From assembly GCF_904063065.1 (NCBI RefSeq), contig NZ_CAJFCL010000002.1, positions 558,001 to 622,000 on the forward strand: a stretch of 64,000 bases of DNA, in the 5' to 3' direction. The notes beneath the pieces are model-generated. The model searched no databases. It worked only from the letters and a program-made list of their open reading frames with translations, and was not told the origin of the DNA. The position numbers and the translations under genes were made by a program. This DNA is from Pseudomonas paraversuta. Lineage in GTDB: Bacteria > Pseudomonadota > Gammaproteobacteria > Pseudomonadales > Pseudomonadaceae. Shown piece after piece: positions 47,937 through 58,070 of this stretch; position 1 is the first letter of the stretch; each line of letters starts with the position of its first letter.

Positions 47937-48911
47937 ATGATCAGCCCCATAACAAGACCACCAACGGCCAAGCCCATGACTCGTCTCGCCCGAGCTACAG
48001 ACCCTTCATACGAATTGATGGATGACCATAATGGCCTGTCGATCATTTATCGCCAGCATGGCTTCCCTTGCCCGCTGGTACGCTGGCATTTCCACAAGGA
48101 ATACGAGCTGCACCTGATTGTGGCCAGCAGCGGCAAAGTGTTCGTAGGCGACTATATCGGTAACTTCTACCCCGAGACGCTGTTCCTCACCGGCCCCAAC
48201 CTGCCCCACAACTGGATCAGCCAGGTGGCCGCAGATGAAGTGGTGCCCAAGCGCGACATGCTGGTCAATTTTACCGATGAGCTGCTGGGCAGCGCCGCCT
48301 CGGTGTTTACCGAGCTCAAAGGTCTCACGCCGATGCTGGAGCGGGCCCAGTACGGCATCGAGTTTCACTGCAAGCCCACCATCCGCAAAGCCATGGCCTT
48401 GATGCAGACCATTGCCAATGCCACCGGAGTGACCCGCCTAGGGCACTTTCTGATCCTGATGGAGCTGCTGGCCGACTGCGACAACTATCAACTGCTGTCC
48501 GGCGTCACCTCAGGCAACCTGGCCGACGAGCACACCATAGAGCGGACCAACCGCGCTGTGGATTACATCTTCAGTCACTATGCCCGGGAGCTGACCCTCG
48601 AAGAAGTCGCCGACTACATGGGCATGAAACCTACCTACTTTTCCCGGGTATTCAAGCAAGCCACGGGGCGCTGCTTTATCGAATTCGTCAATCGCCTGCG
48701 CATCAGCAAGTCCTGCGAATTACTCGCCGATGGCCGCAAAGCGGTAACGGACGTGTGCTTCGAGTCGGGTTTCAGCAATATTTCCAACTTCAACCGGCGC
48801 TTTCAGCAACTTAAAGGCATGACCCCGTCACACTACCGCCGTCTGGCCGTACAGCGTTTGACCGAGCAAAACCTGCCGGTGCTGAGCGAACGTCTGCGCA
48901 GTGCAAAATAG
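47937..48911 (+). CDS. mtlR: AraC-family activator of the mannitol operon
   Basis: A protein of about 324 residues. It has an N-terminal cupin-type sugar-sensing domain (WHFHKEYELHLI, GPNLPHNW) and a C-terminal AraC double HTH (LTLEEVADYMGMKPTYFSRVFKQATG, VTDVCFESGFSNISNFNRRFQQLKG). It is upstream of and co-oriented with mtlE, as in pseudomonads where MtlR activates the operon with mannitol, arabitol or sorbitol. The start is uncertain: ATG 47937 has a purine-rich stretch before it, while ATG 47976 and a TTG at 47901 are alternatives. Confidence 0.9.
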   Translation: MISPITRPPTAKPMTRLARATDPSYELMDDHNGLSIIYRQHGFPCPLVRWHFHKEYELHLIVASSGKVFVGDYIGNFYPETLFLTGPNLPHNWISQVAADEVVPKRDMLVNFTDELLGSAASVFTELKGLTPMLERAQYGIEFHCKPTIRKAMALMQTIANATGVTRLGHFLILMELLADCDNYQLLSGVTSGNLADEHTIERTNRAVDYIFSHYARELTLEEVADYMGMKPTYFSRVFKQATGRCFIEFVNRLRISKSCELLADGRKAVTDVCFESGFSNISNFNRRFQQLKGMTPSHYRRLAVQRLTEQNLPVLSERLRSAK

Positions 48912-49051
48912 TATCGGTTGCAGTGCTACCAGTGATTTGTCACGCCGGTGATTGAGGGCTGTAATCGGCCCTATGCGCTCGTGTCAGCGGGCAGCCATAA
49001 AAACAATAACCGTCCTTCAAGGCCGCCTTGGCCGAAGAAGTGGAGTGCTCA

Positions 49052-50362
49052 ATGAATATTCCTGTCAAAGCGTTATGTGTAGCCATGTGCATGACCCTCA
49101 GCGGTATCAGCCTGGGCGCACAAACGCTGACCATTGCGACGGTCAACAACAGCGACATGATCCGCATGCAGAAGCTCGCCAAGACCTTCGAGAGCGAACA
49201 CCCGGATATCAAGCTGAACTGGGTGGTGCTGGAAGAAAACGTACTGCGCCAACGCCTCACCACAGACATTGCCACCCAGGGCGGCCAATTCGATGTACTG
49301 ACCATCGGCATGTACGAAGCTGCACTCTGGGGAGCCAAGGGCTGGCTGGAACCGATGAACGAGCTGCCTGCGTCCTACGCCATTGAAGATGTATTTCCCT
49401 CGGTACGCGATGGCTTGTCAGTCAAGGGCACGCTTTACGCCCTGCCGTTTTATGCCGAAAGCTCGATGACCTACTACCGCACCGACCTGTTCAAGGAAGC
49501 CGGGCTGACCATGCCCGAGCACCCGACCTGGGAGCAGATTGCAGAATTCGCCAAAACCCTGAACAAACCCGAAAAAGAGCAATACGGGATTTGCCTGCGG
49601 GGCAAAGCGGGCTGGGGTGAAAACATGGCGCTGATCAGCACGGTCGCCAATGCCTACGGCGCGCGCTGGTTCGATGAGAAGTGGCAGCCTGAATTTACCG
49701 GCCCCGAGTGGAAGAACGCCCTCAACTTTTACGTCAACACCATGAAAGCCTCGGGCCCTCCGGGTGCCACCAGCAACGGCTTCAACGAAAACCTGGCGCT
49801 GTTCAACAGCGGCAAATGCGCGATCTGGGTCGATGCCAGCGTCGCCGGTTCATTCGTTACCGACCCGACCCAGAGCAAAGTGGCCGACAAGGTCGGTTTC
49901 ACCTTCGCCCCCCATGCAGTGACCGACAAAGGCAGCGCCTGGTTGTATTCCTGGGCGCTGGCCATCCCCACTACCTCCAAGGCCAAGGACGCCGCCAAAA
50001 CCTTCAGCACCTGGGCCACGTCCAGGGAGTACGGGGCACTGGTGGCCGAGAAAGACGGCATTGCCAATGTGCCGCCGGGCACCCGCGCCTCGACCTACAG
50101 TGACGCCTACCTCAAGGCTGCACCCTTTGCCAAGGTGACCCTGGAATCGCTCAAGGCCGCCAAGCCCAATGACCCTACCCTCAAACCTGTGCCTTACGTC
50201 GGCATACAGCTGGTCACCATCCCGGAGTTCCAGGCCGTGGGTACCCAGGTCGGCAAGTTGTTCTCCGCCGCGCTGATTGGCCAGATGACGGTTGACCAGG
50301 CCCTGGCCGCAGCACAACAGACCACCGAGCGCGAAATGAAACGCGCGGGTTACCCAAAATAA
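49052..50362 (+). CDS. mtlE: polyol ABC transporter substrate-binding protein
   Basis: A 436-residue periplasmic binding protein with a Sec signal (cleavage near SLGAQT). It is of the type 1 sugar-binding family: TQGGQFDVLTIGMYEA and ALPFYAESSMTYYRTDLF. ATG 49052 follows GGAG. First structural gene of mtlEFGKDYZ, it captures mannitol, glucitol or arabitol. Confidence 0.94.
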   Translation: MNIPVKALCVAMCMTLSGISLGAQTLTIATVNNSDMIRMQKLAKTFESEHPDIKLNWVVLEENVLRQRLTTDIATQGGQFDVLTIGMYEAALWGAKGWLEPMNELPASYAIEDVFPSVRDGLSVKGTLYALPFYAESSMTYYRTDLFKEAGLTMPEHPTWEQIAEFAKTLNKPEKEQYGICLRGKAGWGENMALISTVANAYGARWFDEKWQPEFTGPEWKNALNFYVNTMKASGPPGATSNGFNENLALFNSGKCAIWVDASVAGSFVTDPTQSKVADKVGFTFAPHAVTDKGSAWLYSWALAIPTTSKAKDAAKTFSTWATSREYGALVAEKDGIANVPPGTRASTYSDAYLKAAPFAKVTLESLKAAKPNDPTLKPVPYVGIQLVTIPEFQAVGTQVGKLFSAALIGQMTVDQALAAAQQTTEREMKRAGYPK

Positions 50363-50385
50363 AAGCGGGATAGCCTCCCGAATTT

Positions 50386-50473
50386 GTGGGAGCTGGCTTG
50401 CCAGCGATGCTAACAACCCGATCTGATTTTCAGATTGAGTAGACGCCATCGCAGGCAAGCCAGCGCCCGCAAA
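50386..50473. repeat. REP doublet between mtlE and mtlF
   Basis: GGGAGCTGGCTTGCCAGCGATG and CGCCATCGCAGGCAAGCCAGCGCCCG face each other. Such a hairpin after the first gene often protects the binding-protein message, giving it more protein than the membrane subunits. Confidence 0.88.
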
Positions 50474-50492
50474 AGCACAGGTGCCATTCACC

Positions 50493-51419
50493 ATGACCAC
50501 TTCGACTGTTACCCCGGCGATTGACGCCCCGTTGCCGGTGCGTAAATCACGGCTGTTCAACCCCGGCTGGTTCCTGGTCACGCCTTCGGTGGCGCTATTG
50601 CTGCTGTGGATGATCGTACCGCTGGGCATGACCCTGTACTTTTCGCTGATTCGCTACAACCTGCTGTACCCGGGCGAAAACCAGTTTGTAGGGCTGGAAA
50701 ACTTCACCTACTTCCTGACCGACTCGGGGTTCTTGCCCGGCGCCACCAATACCTTGCTGCTGGTGGGCAGTGTATTGCTGATCAGTGTGGTCCTCGGGGT
50801 GTTGATCAGCGCCCTGCTGGAGGCCAGTGAGTTCATGGGCCGCGGCATCGTGCGGGTGTTGCTGATTTCGCCGTTTTTCATCATGCCCACCGTGGGCGCG
50901 CTGATCTGGAAAAACCTGATCTTTCACCCGGTGTCCGGCGTGCTCGCCGCGGTCTGGAAATTGTTTGGCGCCCAGCCGGTTGACTGGCTGGCGCACTACC
51001 CGCTGCTGTCGATCATCATCATTGTGTCGTGGCAATGGCTGCCCTTCGCCATTCTGATCCTGATGACCGCCATGCAGTCCCTCGACCAGGATCAAAAAGA
51101 AGCCGCTCGCCTGGATGGCGCCGGCCCCATCGCGATTTTCTGGCACCTGACCCTGCCACACCTGGCGCGCCCCATCGCCGTGGTGGTGATGATCGAAACC
51201 ATCTTTTTACTTTCGGTGTTTGCCGAAATCTTCACCACCACCAATGGCGGCCCCGGCTATGCGTCGACCAACCTGGCCTACCTGATCTACAACCAGGCGC
51301 TGGTGCAGTTCGATGTGGGCATGGCCTCGGCCGGTGGTCTTATCGCGGTCGTGATTGCCAACATCGCAGCCATCATCCTGGTGCGCATGCTGGGCAAAAA
51401 CCTGACTGACAAGCCGTGA
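50493..51419 (+). CDS. mtlF: polyol ABC transporter permease
   Basis: A 308-residue inner-membrane permease with six helices and the EAA loop (KEAARLDGAGPIAIFWHLTLPHL) that docks on MtlK. ATG 50493 is chosen; a GTG at 50481 is possible. Second gene of the mtl operon. Confidence 0.93.
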   Translation: MTTSTVTPAIDAPLPVRKSRLFNPGWFLVTPSVALLLLWMIVPLGMTLYFSLIRYNLLYPGENQFVGLENFTYFLTDSGFLPGATNTLLLVGSVLLISVVLGVLISALLEASEFMGRGIVRVLLISPFFIMPTVGALIWKNLIFHPVSGVLAAVWKLFGAQPVDWLAHYPLLSIIIIVSWQWLPFAILILMTAMQSLDQDQKEAARLDGAGPIAIFWHLTLPHLARPIAVVVMIETIFLLSVFAEIFTTTNGGPGYASTNLAYLIYNQALVQFDVGMASAGGLIAVVIANIAAIILVRMLGKNLTDKP

Positions 51420-51429
51420 GGGCCAAGTG

Positions 51430-52260
51430 ATGACACTGCAACAATCGCGTCGCCTGCAAAGCCTGCTGCTGGGCACCCTGGCCTGGGCCATCGCCATCCT
51501 GATTTTCTTCCCGATCTTCTGGATGGTGCTTACCAGCTTCAAAACCGAGATCGACGCATTCGCCACGCCGCCGCAGTTCATTTTCACTCCGACCCTGGAG
51601 AACTACCTGCACGTCGAAGAACGCAGCGGGTATTTCCACTTCGCCTGGAACTCGGTGGTGATCTCGTTCACCGCTACTGCCCTTAGCATGTTGATTGCCA
51701 TCCCGGCCGCGTACTCCATGGCCTTTTACGAGACCAAACGGACCAAAGGCACGTTGCTGTGGATGCTCTCCACCAAAATGCTGCCGCCGGTGGGGGTGCT
51801 GATGCCGATTTACCTGCTGGCCAAATCCTTCGGCCTGCTGGACACCCGGACCGCGCTGATCATCATCTACACCCTGATCAATCTGCCGATCGTGGTCTGG
51901 ATGATTTACACCTACTTCAAGGACATCCCCAAGGACATCCTGGAAGCGGCCCGCCTTGATGGCGCCACTCTGTGGCAGGAAATGCTTCGCGTACTGCTGC
52001 CCATCAGCAAGGGCGGGCTGGCCTCGACCCTGCTGCTGTCGCTGATTCTGTGCTGGAACGAGGCCTTCTGGTCACTCAACCTGACGTCATCCAGCGCCGC
52101 GCCACTGACCGCGCTGATCGCTTCCTACTCCAGCCCCGAAGGCTTGTTCTGGGCCAAATTGTCTGCCGTTTCGACCCTGGCCTGTGCCCCTATCCTGATT
52201 TTTGGCTGGATCAGCCAGAAACAGCTGGTTCGCGGCTTGTCCTTTGGCGCAGTCAAATAA
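51430..52260 (+). CDS. mtlG: polyol ABC transporter permease
   Basis: A 276-residue permease, partner of MtlF. It has six helices and the EAA loop EAARLDGATLWQEMLRVLLP. It starts 10 bases after mtlF. A GTG directly before the ATG at 51430 could also be used. Confidence 0.93.
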   Translation: MTLQQSRRLQSLLLGTLAWAIAILIFFPIFWMVLTSFKTEIDAFATPPQFIFTPTLENYLHVEERSGYFHFAWNSVVISFTATALSMLIAIPAAYSMAFYETKRTKGTLLWMLSTKMLPPVGVLMPIYLLAKSFGLLDTRTALIIIYTLINLPIVVWMIYTYFKDIPKDILEAARLDGATLWQEMLRVLLPISKGGLASTLLLSLILCWNEAFWSLNLTSSSAAPLTALIASYSSPEGLFWAKLSAVSTLACAPILIFGWISQKQLVRGLSFGAVK

Positions 52261-52282
52261 AAATCACCTTTGGAGGCCCATC

Positions 52283-53386
<1,104 letters not shown>

Positions 53387-53406
53387 CGTTTTTTGAGATC
53401 GCACCC

Positions 53407-54882
53407 ATGAAACTCAATCGCCGCAACCTCGATAACCTGACCAGTAAAGTTGAAAAGCCAGCTTACCTCGCGAGCGACAGACGGCACGGCATAGCCCATA
53501 TCGGGGTCGGTGGATTTCACCGCGCGCACCAGGCCTTTTATACCGATGCGCTGATGAATCAGGGCCGCGACCTGGACTGGAGCATCTGCGGCATCGGCCT
53601 GCGGGCCGAAGACCGCAAAATGCGCGATGACCTGGCCGGGCAGGACTATCTCTACACCCTGTTCGAACTGGGCGACAGCGACGACACCCAAAGCCGCATC
53701 ATCGGCTCCATCAGTGACATGCTGCTGGCCGAAGACAGTATCGAGGCGGTGCTCGACAAGCTCGCGAGCCCGGACATCCGGATTGTCTCGCTGACCATTA
53801 CCGAAGGCGGTTATTGCATCGACGACAGCAGCGGCGAATTCATGGCCACCCTGCCCCGGATTCAGCGGGATCTGGCCCACCCGAAACAACCGCGAACCGT
53901 ATTTGGCGTGCTGTTTGCCGCCCTGGCCCGACGCCGGGCAGCGGGTACGGACGCCTTTACCCTAATGTCTTGCGATAACCTGCCCCACAACGGCGGCGTG
54001 GCGCGCAAAGCCCTGCTGGCCTATGCAGCCCTGAGCGATGCCGACCTGCATGACTGGATCGCGACCCATGTCAGCTTTCCCAACGCCATGGTTGACCGCA
54101 TCACCCCCATGACCAGCAACGCCCATCGCCTGCAACTGCACGATCAACTGGGCATCGACGACGCCTGGCCGGTGGTCTGCGAGCCGTTTATCCAGTGGGT
54201 ACTTGAAGACAAGTTCAGCACTGGCCGCCCGGCCTGGGAAACCGTTGGCGTGCAAATGACCGATGACGTCACGCCCTACGAAGAGATGAAAATCAAACTG
54301 CTCAATGGCAGTCACCTGGCGCTGACCTACCTGGGGTTTCTCAAGGGCTATCGTTTCGTCCACGAGACCATGAATGACCCGCTGTTCGTGGCCTATATGC
54401 GTGCCTACATGGACCTGGACGTGACTCCGCAACTGGCGCCGGTGCCCGGGATTGACCTCACGGCGTACAAAGACACCCTGGTGCAACGGTTCTCCAACCA
54501 GGCCATCGCCGACCAGCTGGAGCGCGTGTGCTCCGATGGTTCGTCAAAATTCCCCAAATTCACCGTACCGACCATTAACCGCTTGATTGCCGATGGTCGC
54601 GAGCTCAAGCGTGCGGCGCTGGTGGTGGCGGCCTGGGCCCTGTATCTCAAGGGGGTTGACGAGAATGGCCAGACCTATGCCATACCCGACCCCAGGGCTG
54701 ACTATTGTCAGGCGCTGGTCAAGGATGACCCGCTGATCGTGCAGCGCTTGCTGGGCGCAGAGGAAATATTTGGCGGAGCCATTGCCCAGTCTGCCGAGTT
54801 TGTAGCGGCGTTTGAGTGGTGCCTCAACAGTTTGCGAGAGGTGGGGGTAACCGCCACTCTGGAACAGCTGGTACAGCTCTGA
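53407..54882 (+). CDS. mtlD: mannitol 2-dehydrogenase
   Basis: A 491-residue NAD-dependent polyol dehydrogenase of the long-chain mannitol dehydrogenase family, turning mannitol into fructose and arabitol into xylulose. The N-terminal nucleotide-binding motif is IGVGGFHRAHQAFY. The catalytic residues Lys295, Asn300 and His303 in KIKLLNGSH fall at the same numbers as in the P. fluorescens enzyme. Its fructose product feeds MtlZ and its xylulose product feeds MtlY. Confidence 0.96.
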   Translation: MKLNRRNLDNLTSKVEKPAYLASDRRHGIAHIGVGGFHRAHQAFYTDALMNQGRDLDWSICGIGLRAEDRKMRDDLAGQDYLYTLFELGDSDDTQSRIIGSISDMLLAEDSIEAVLDKLASPDIRIVSLTITEGGYCIDDSSGEFMATLPRIQRDLAHPKQPRTVFGVLFAALARRRAAGTDAFTLMSCDNLPHNGGVARKALLAYAALSDADLHDWIATHVSFPNAMVDRITPMTSNAHRLQLHDQLGIDDAWPVVCEPFIQWVLEDKFSTGRPAWETVGVQMTDDVTPYEEMKIKLLNGSHLALTYLGFLKGYRFVHETMNDPLFVAYMRAYMDLDVTPQLAPVPGIDLTAYKDTLVQRFSNQAIADQLERVCSDGSSKFPKFTVPTINRLIADGRELKRAALVVAAWALYLKGVDENGQTYAIPDPRADYCQALVKDDPLIVQRLLGAEEIFGGAIAQSAEFVAAFEWCLNSLREVGVTATLEQLVQL

Positions 54883-54910
54883 ACTGTGCTGCCGCAATGC
54901 CGTGCTGCCC

Positions 54911-55014
54911 CTGCAGGAGCGAGCTTGTCTCGCGATGATTGTTATCGATAACGCGTTTTTACAAGTTGAACACGACGCTCTCGAGGCCATCGCGAGACAA
55001 GCTCGCTCCTACAA
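54911..55014. repeat. REP doublet between mtlD and mtlY
   Basis: GCAGGAGCGAGCTTGTCTCGCGATG and CCATCGCGAGACAAGCTCGC face each other, about 50 bases apart. Confidence 0.9.
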
Positions 55015-55077
55015 TTGAGATAGCAGTGGTTTTAGGGTTTGCGGTATTTCTCCGGATTCTGATTAGGTCAACGCCCC

Positions 55078-56559
55078 ATGAATCACTTATTTCTCGGTAT
55101 CGATTGCGGCACCCAGGGTACCAAGGCACTGATCCTGGACAGCCAGAGCGGTCAGGTTCTGGGTCAGGGCTCGGCGCCGCACACGCTGATTCAGGGTGAG
55201 CACGGTCGCCGCGAGCAGGATACCGGCCAATGGTTGCAGGCCCTGACGACAGCCACGCAACAGGCGCTGGCGGCCGCCGGAGTCAGTGGTCAGCAAATCC
55301 GTGGTATCGGGGTCAGCGGTCAGCAGCACGGGCTGGTGCTGCTGGATGAACATGGCACTGTGCTGCGCCCGGCCAAACTCTGGTGCGACACCGAGTCCAC
55401 CCCTGAAAACCGCCAACTGCTCGAGTGGCTGGGCGGTGAGGCCGGCTCACTGCAACGCCTGGGGCTGGTAATAGCTCCCGGCTATACGGTGTCCAAGCTG
55501 CTCTGGACCCGCCACCACCATCGGCAAGTGTTTGAGCGCATCGCCCATATCCTGTTGCCCCATGACTATCTGAATTTCTGGCTGACCGGCCGTTACTGCA
55601 GTGAATACGGCGATGCCTCCGGCACCGGTTATTTCAACGTGCGCACCCGGCAGTGGGACCTCGACATCCTGCGTTATATCGACCCCGAGGGGCGCCTGGA
55701 ACGAGCATTGCCCGAGCTGATCGAATCCCGTGCCGCTGCAGGCACGCTGCGGCCTGAAATTGCCCGCTTGCTGGACCTCAACCCCGAGGCAGTGGTCTGC
55801 AGCGGCGGCGGCGACAATATGCTGGGGGCCATAGGCACCGGCAATATCAAACCCGGGATCATCACCATGAGCCTCGGCTCATCCGGCACCGTCTACGCCT
55901 TTGACCCGCAGCCCCAGGCCAGCCCGGAGCCAGCGGTTGCCAATTTTTGCTCGTCCAGTGGTGGCTGGCTGCCGCTGATTTGCACCCTCAACCTGACCAA
56001 TGTCACCAGCGCCATACGCGAACTGTTTGGCCTGTCCCTGGAAGCATTCAATCAATTGGCCGGCCAGGCACCGATAGGCGCCGAAGGCGTCAGCCTGCTG
56101 CCGTTTCTCAACGGTGAACGGGTGCCCGCCCTACCCGACGCCACCGGCAGTTTCCACGGCCTGACCCTGACCAATCTGAACCAGGCCAATTTTTGCCGGG
56201 CAGCAATCGAGGGCACCACCTTCGGTTTGCGTTATGGTCTTGACCTGCTGCGCCGCAACGGCTTGCAAAGCCACACCATCCTGCTGGTCGGCGGTGGCTC
56301 GAAAAGCCCGCTGTGGCGTCAGATCGTGGCCGATATCATGGACACCCGGGTCATCTGTGCCGAACAAAGTGAAGCCGCGGCACTGGGCGCAGCCATTCAG
56401 GCGGCATGGTGTACAGGTGCCGACAGCCTTGAGCAACTGTGCCAACGCTGCGTGCGCCTTGACCACGCCAGCGAAACCAGGCCCGACGCCAAAAACTTCG
56501 CGGCCTATGAACAATCCTATGTGCGCTACCGTCTACAGGTCGCGGCCTTATCCGAGTGA
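55078..56559 (+). CDS. mtlY: xylulokinase
   Basis: A 493-residue FGGY-family kinase that phosphorylates xylulose. N-terminal GIDCGTQGTKALILD is the phosphate loop, VSGQQHGLVLLDEHG the sugar site, DASGTGYFNV the region with the catalytic Asp, and LLVGGGSKSPLWRQIVADI the adenosine motif. It completes the arabitol branch started by MtlD. The next gene starts 6 bases after its stop. Confidence 0.94.
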   Translation: MNHLFLGIDCGTQGTKALILDSQSGQVLGQGSAPHTLIQGEHGRREQDTGQWLQALTTATQQALAAAGVSGQQIRGIGVSGQQHGLVLLDEHGTVLRPAKLWCDTESTPENRQLLEWLGGEAGSLQRLGLVIAPGYTVSKLLWTRHHHRQVFERIAHILLPHDYLNFWLTGRYCSEYGDASGTGYFNVRTRQWDLDILRYIDPEGRLERALPELIESRAAAGTLRPEIARLLDLNPEAVVCSGGGDNMLGAIGTGNIKPGIITMSLGSSGTVYAFDPQPQASPEPAVANFCSSSGGWLPLICTLNLTNVTSAIRELFGLSLEAFNQLAGQAPIGAEGVSLLPFLNGERVPALPDATGSFHGLTLTNLNQANFCRAAIEGTTFGLRYGLDLLRRNGLQSHTILLVGGGSKSPLWRQIVADIMDTRVICAEQSEAAALGAAIQAAWCTGADSLEQLCQRCVRLDHASETRPDAKNFAAYEQSYVRYRLQVAALSE

Positions 56560-56564
56560 ATGCT

Positions 56565-57499
56565 ATGTATCTGGTGTGTGGTGAAGCGCTGTTTGATTTT
56601 TTGCCCAGGCAGACAGCAGCCAACAGGCGGGCAAAGTGGACTTCAAGGCGCTTGCCGGAGGTTCGCCGTTCAACGTCGCCGTGGGCCTGCGACGCCTGGG
56701 CGTCGAAGCCGGCATGTTTGCCGGGTTGTCCACCGATTACCTTGGCCGTCGGTTAAAGCAGGTACTGACCGAGGAAGGCGTCAGCCAGGCGTTTTTACTG
56801 GATATGGAGGCTCCCACCACCCTGGCCATGGTCGCGCTGGACGCCAAGGGTTCGCCCGCCTACAGCTTTCGCGGCGAAGGCTGCGCCGACCGGCAACTGC
56901 AACTCCATCATCTGCCGCAGCTAAGCACGCAGATACGGGGTATCCATGTCGGGTCGTTCTCTCTGGTGGTGCAACCCGTTGCCGACACCCTGCTGGCACT
57001 GGTCAGGCGCGAAAGCGGACGGCGCCTGATCAGCCTCGACCCGAACGTGCGACTCAACCCGGAGCCGGATATAGAGATCTGGCGTCAGCGGATCAAGCAA
57101 CTGATCCCCTATGCCGACCTGATCAAAGTCAGCGATGAAGATCTCGAACTGCTGTACCCGGGGCAAGACCCGCAACAGATAGCCCGGTCATGGCTGGGCC
57201 AGCGCTGCCAACTGGTGTTTTTGACCCGTGGCGGCCAGGGCGCCAGCGTATTCAGCGAGCATGGCCATCAGAGGGTTGCGGCCAGTGCAGTAAAGGTTGC
57301 CGACACCGTGGGTGCGGGCGATACCTTTCAGGCGGCAGTGATTGCCTGGCTGACCGAGCATGGACTGGACTCGATTGAAGGTTTGCAACAGTTGAGCAAA
57401 AACCAGATCGGCGCCCTGCTGGACTTCGCCAGCCGCGCGGCGGCGCTGACCTGCAGCAAAACCGGGCCGGACCTGCCCTACCGCCACCAGCTGGACTGA
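56565..57499 (+). pseudogene. mtlZ: fructokinase, frameshifted near codon 12
   Basis: A PfkB-family fructokinase in two frames. ATG 56565 gives MYLVCGEALFDF, the usual start, but the frame then leaves the family sequence and stops at 56756. From 56603 on, the +1-shifted frame reads AQADSSQQAGKVDFKALAGGSPFNVAVGLRRLG and continues intact to 57499, including the active-site DTVGAGDTFQAA. Adding one T to the six-T run at 56597-56602 joins both parts, giving FF at codons 12-13. It is either a real loss-of-function or slippage site, or a sequencing error. Last gene of the mtl operon. Confidence 0.85.
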
Positions 57500-57513
57500 T
57501 AACACCCCGGCTT

Positions 57514-58053
57514 TGTAGGAGCGAGCTTGTCTCGCGAGCTCTTCGCGGTTTGGTTGAAAAGCTCGCGAGCAAGCTCGCTCCTACAGGTTGGGGGAGATCG
57601 GCGCCCTGCAGCAAAACCGGGCCGGACCTGCCCTATCGCCACCAGCTGGACTGATCACACCCCGGCTCTGTAGGAGCGAGCTTGTCTCGCGAGCTCTTCG
57701 CGGTTTGGTTGAAAAGCTCGCGAGCAAGCTCGCTCCTACAGGTTGGGGGAGATCGGCGCCCTGCAGCAAAACTGGGCCGGACCTGCCCTACCGCCACCAG
57801 CTGGACTGATAACACCCCGACCTCTGTAGGAGCGAGCTTGTCTCGCGAGCTCTTCGCGGTTTGGTTGAAAAGCTCGCGAGCAAGCTCGCTCCTACAGGTT
57901 GGGGGAGATCGGCGCCCTGCAGCAAAACCGGGCCGGACCTGCCCTACCTCCACCAGCTGGACTTATCACACCCCGGCCTCTGTAGGAGCGAGCTTGTCTC
58001 GCGAGCTCTTCGCGGTTTGGTTGAAAAGCTCGCGAGCAAGCTCGCTCCTACAG
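57514..58053. repeat. tandem array of REP plus mtlZ 3'-end copies, 155-bp period
   Basis: Four REP doublets (TGTAGGAGCGAGCTTGTCTC... arms with AAGCTCGCGAGCAAGCTC) begin at 57514, 57669, 57825 and 57981. Between them are three copies of the mtlZ tail starting CTGCAGCAAAAC at 57606, 57761 and 57917, the original being at 57451. Copies differ by only a few bases, so the amplification is recent. Each tail copy still reads SKTGPDLPY.HQLD and ends in a stop. Confidence 0.95.
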
Positions 58054-58070
58054 GGTTTAGGGGCGTGGTA

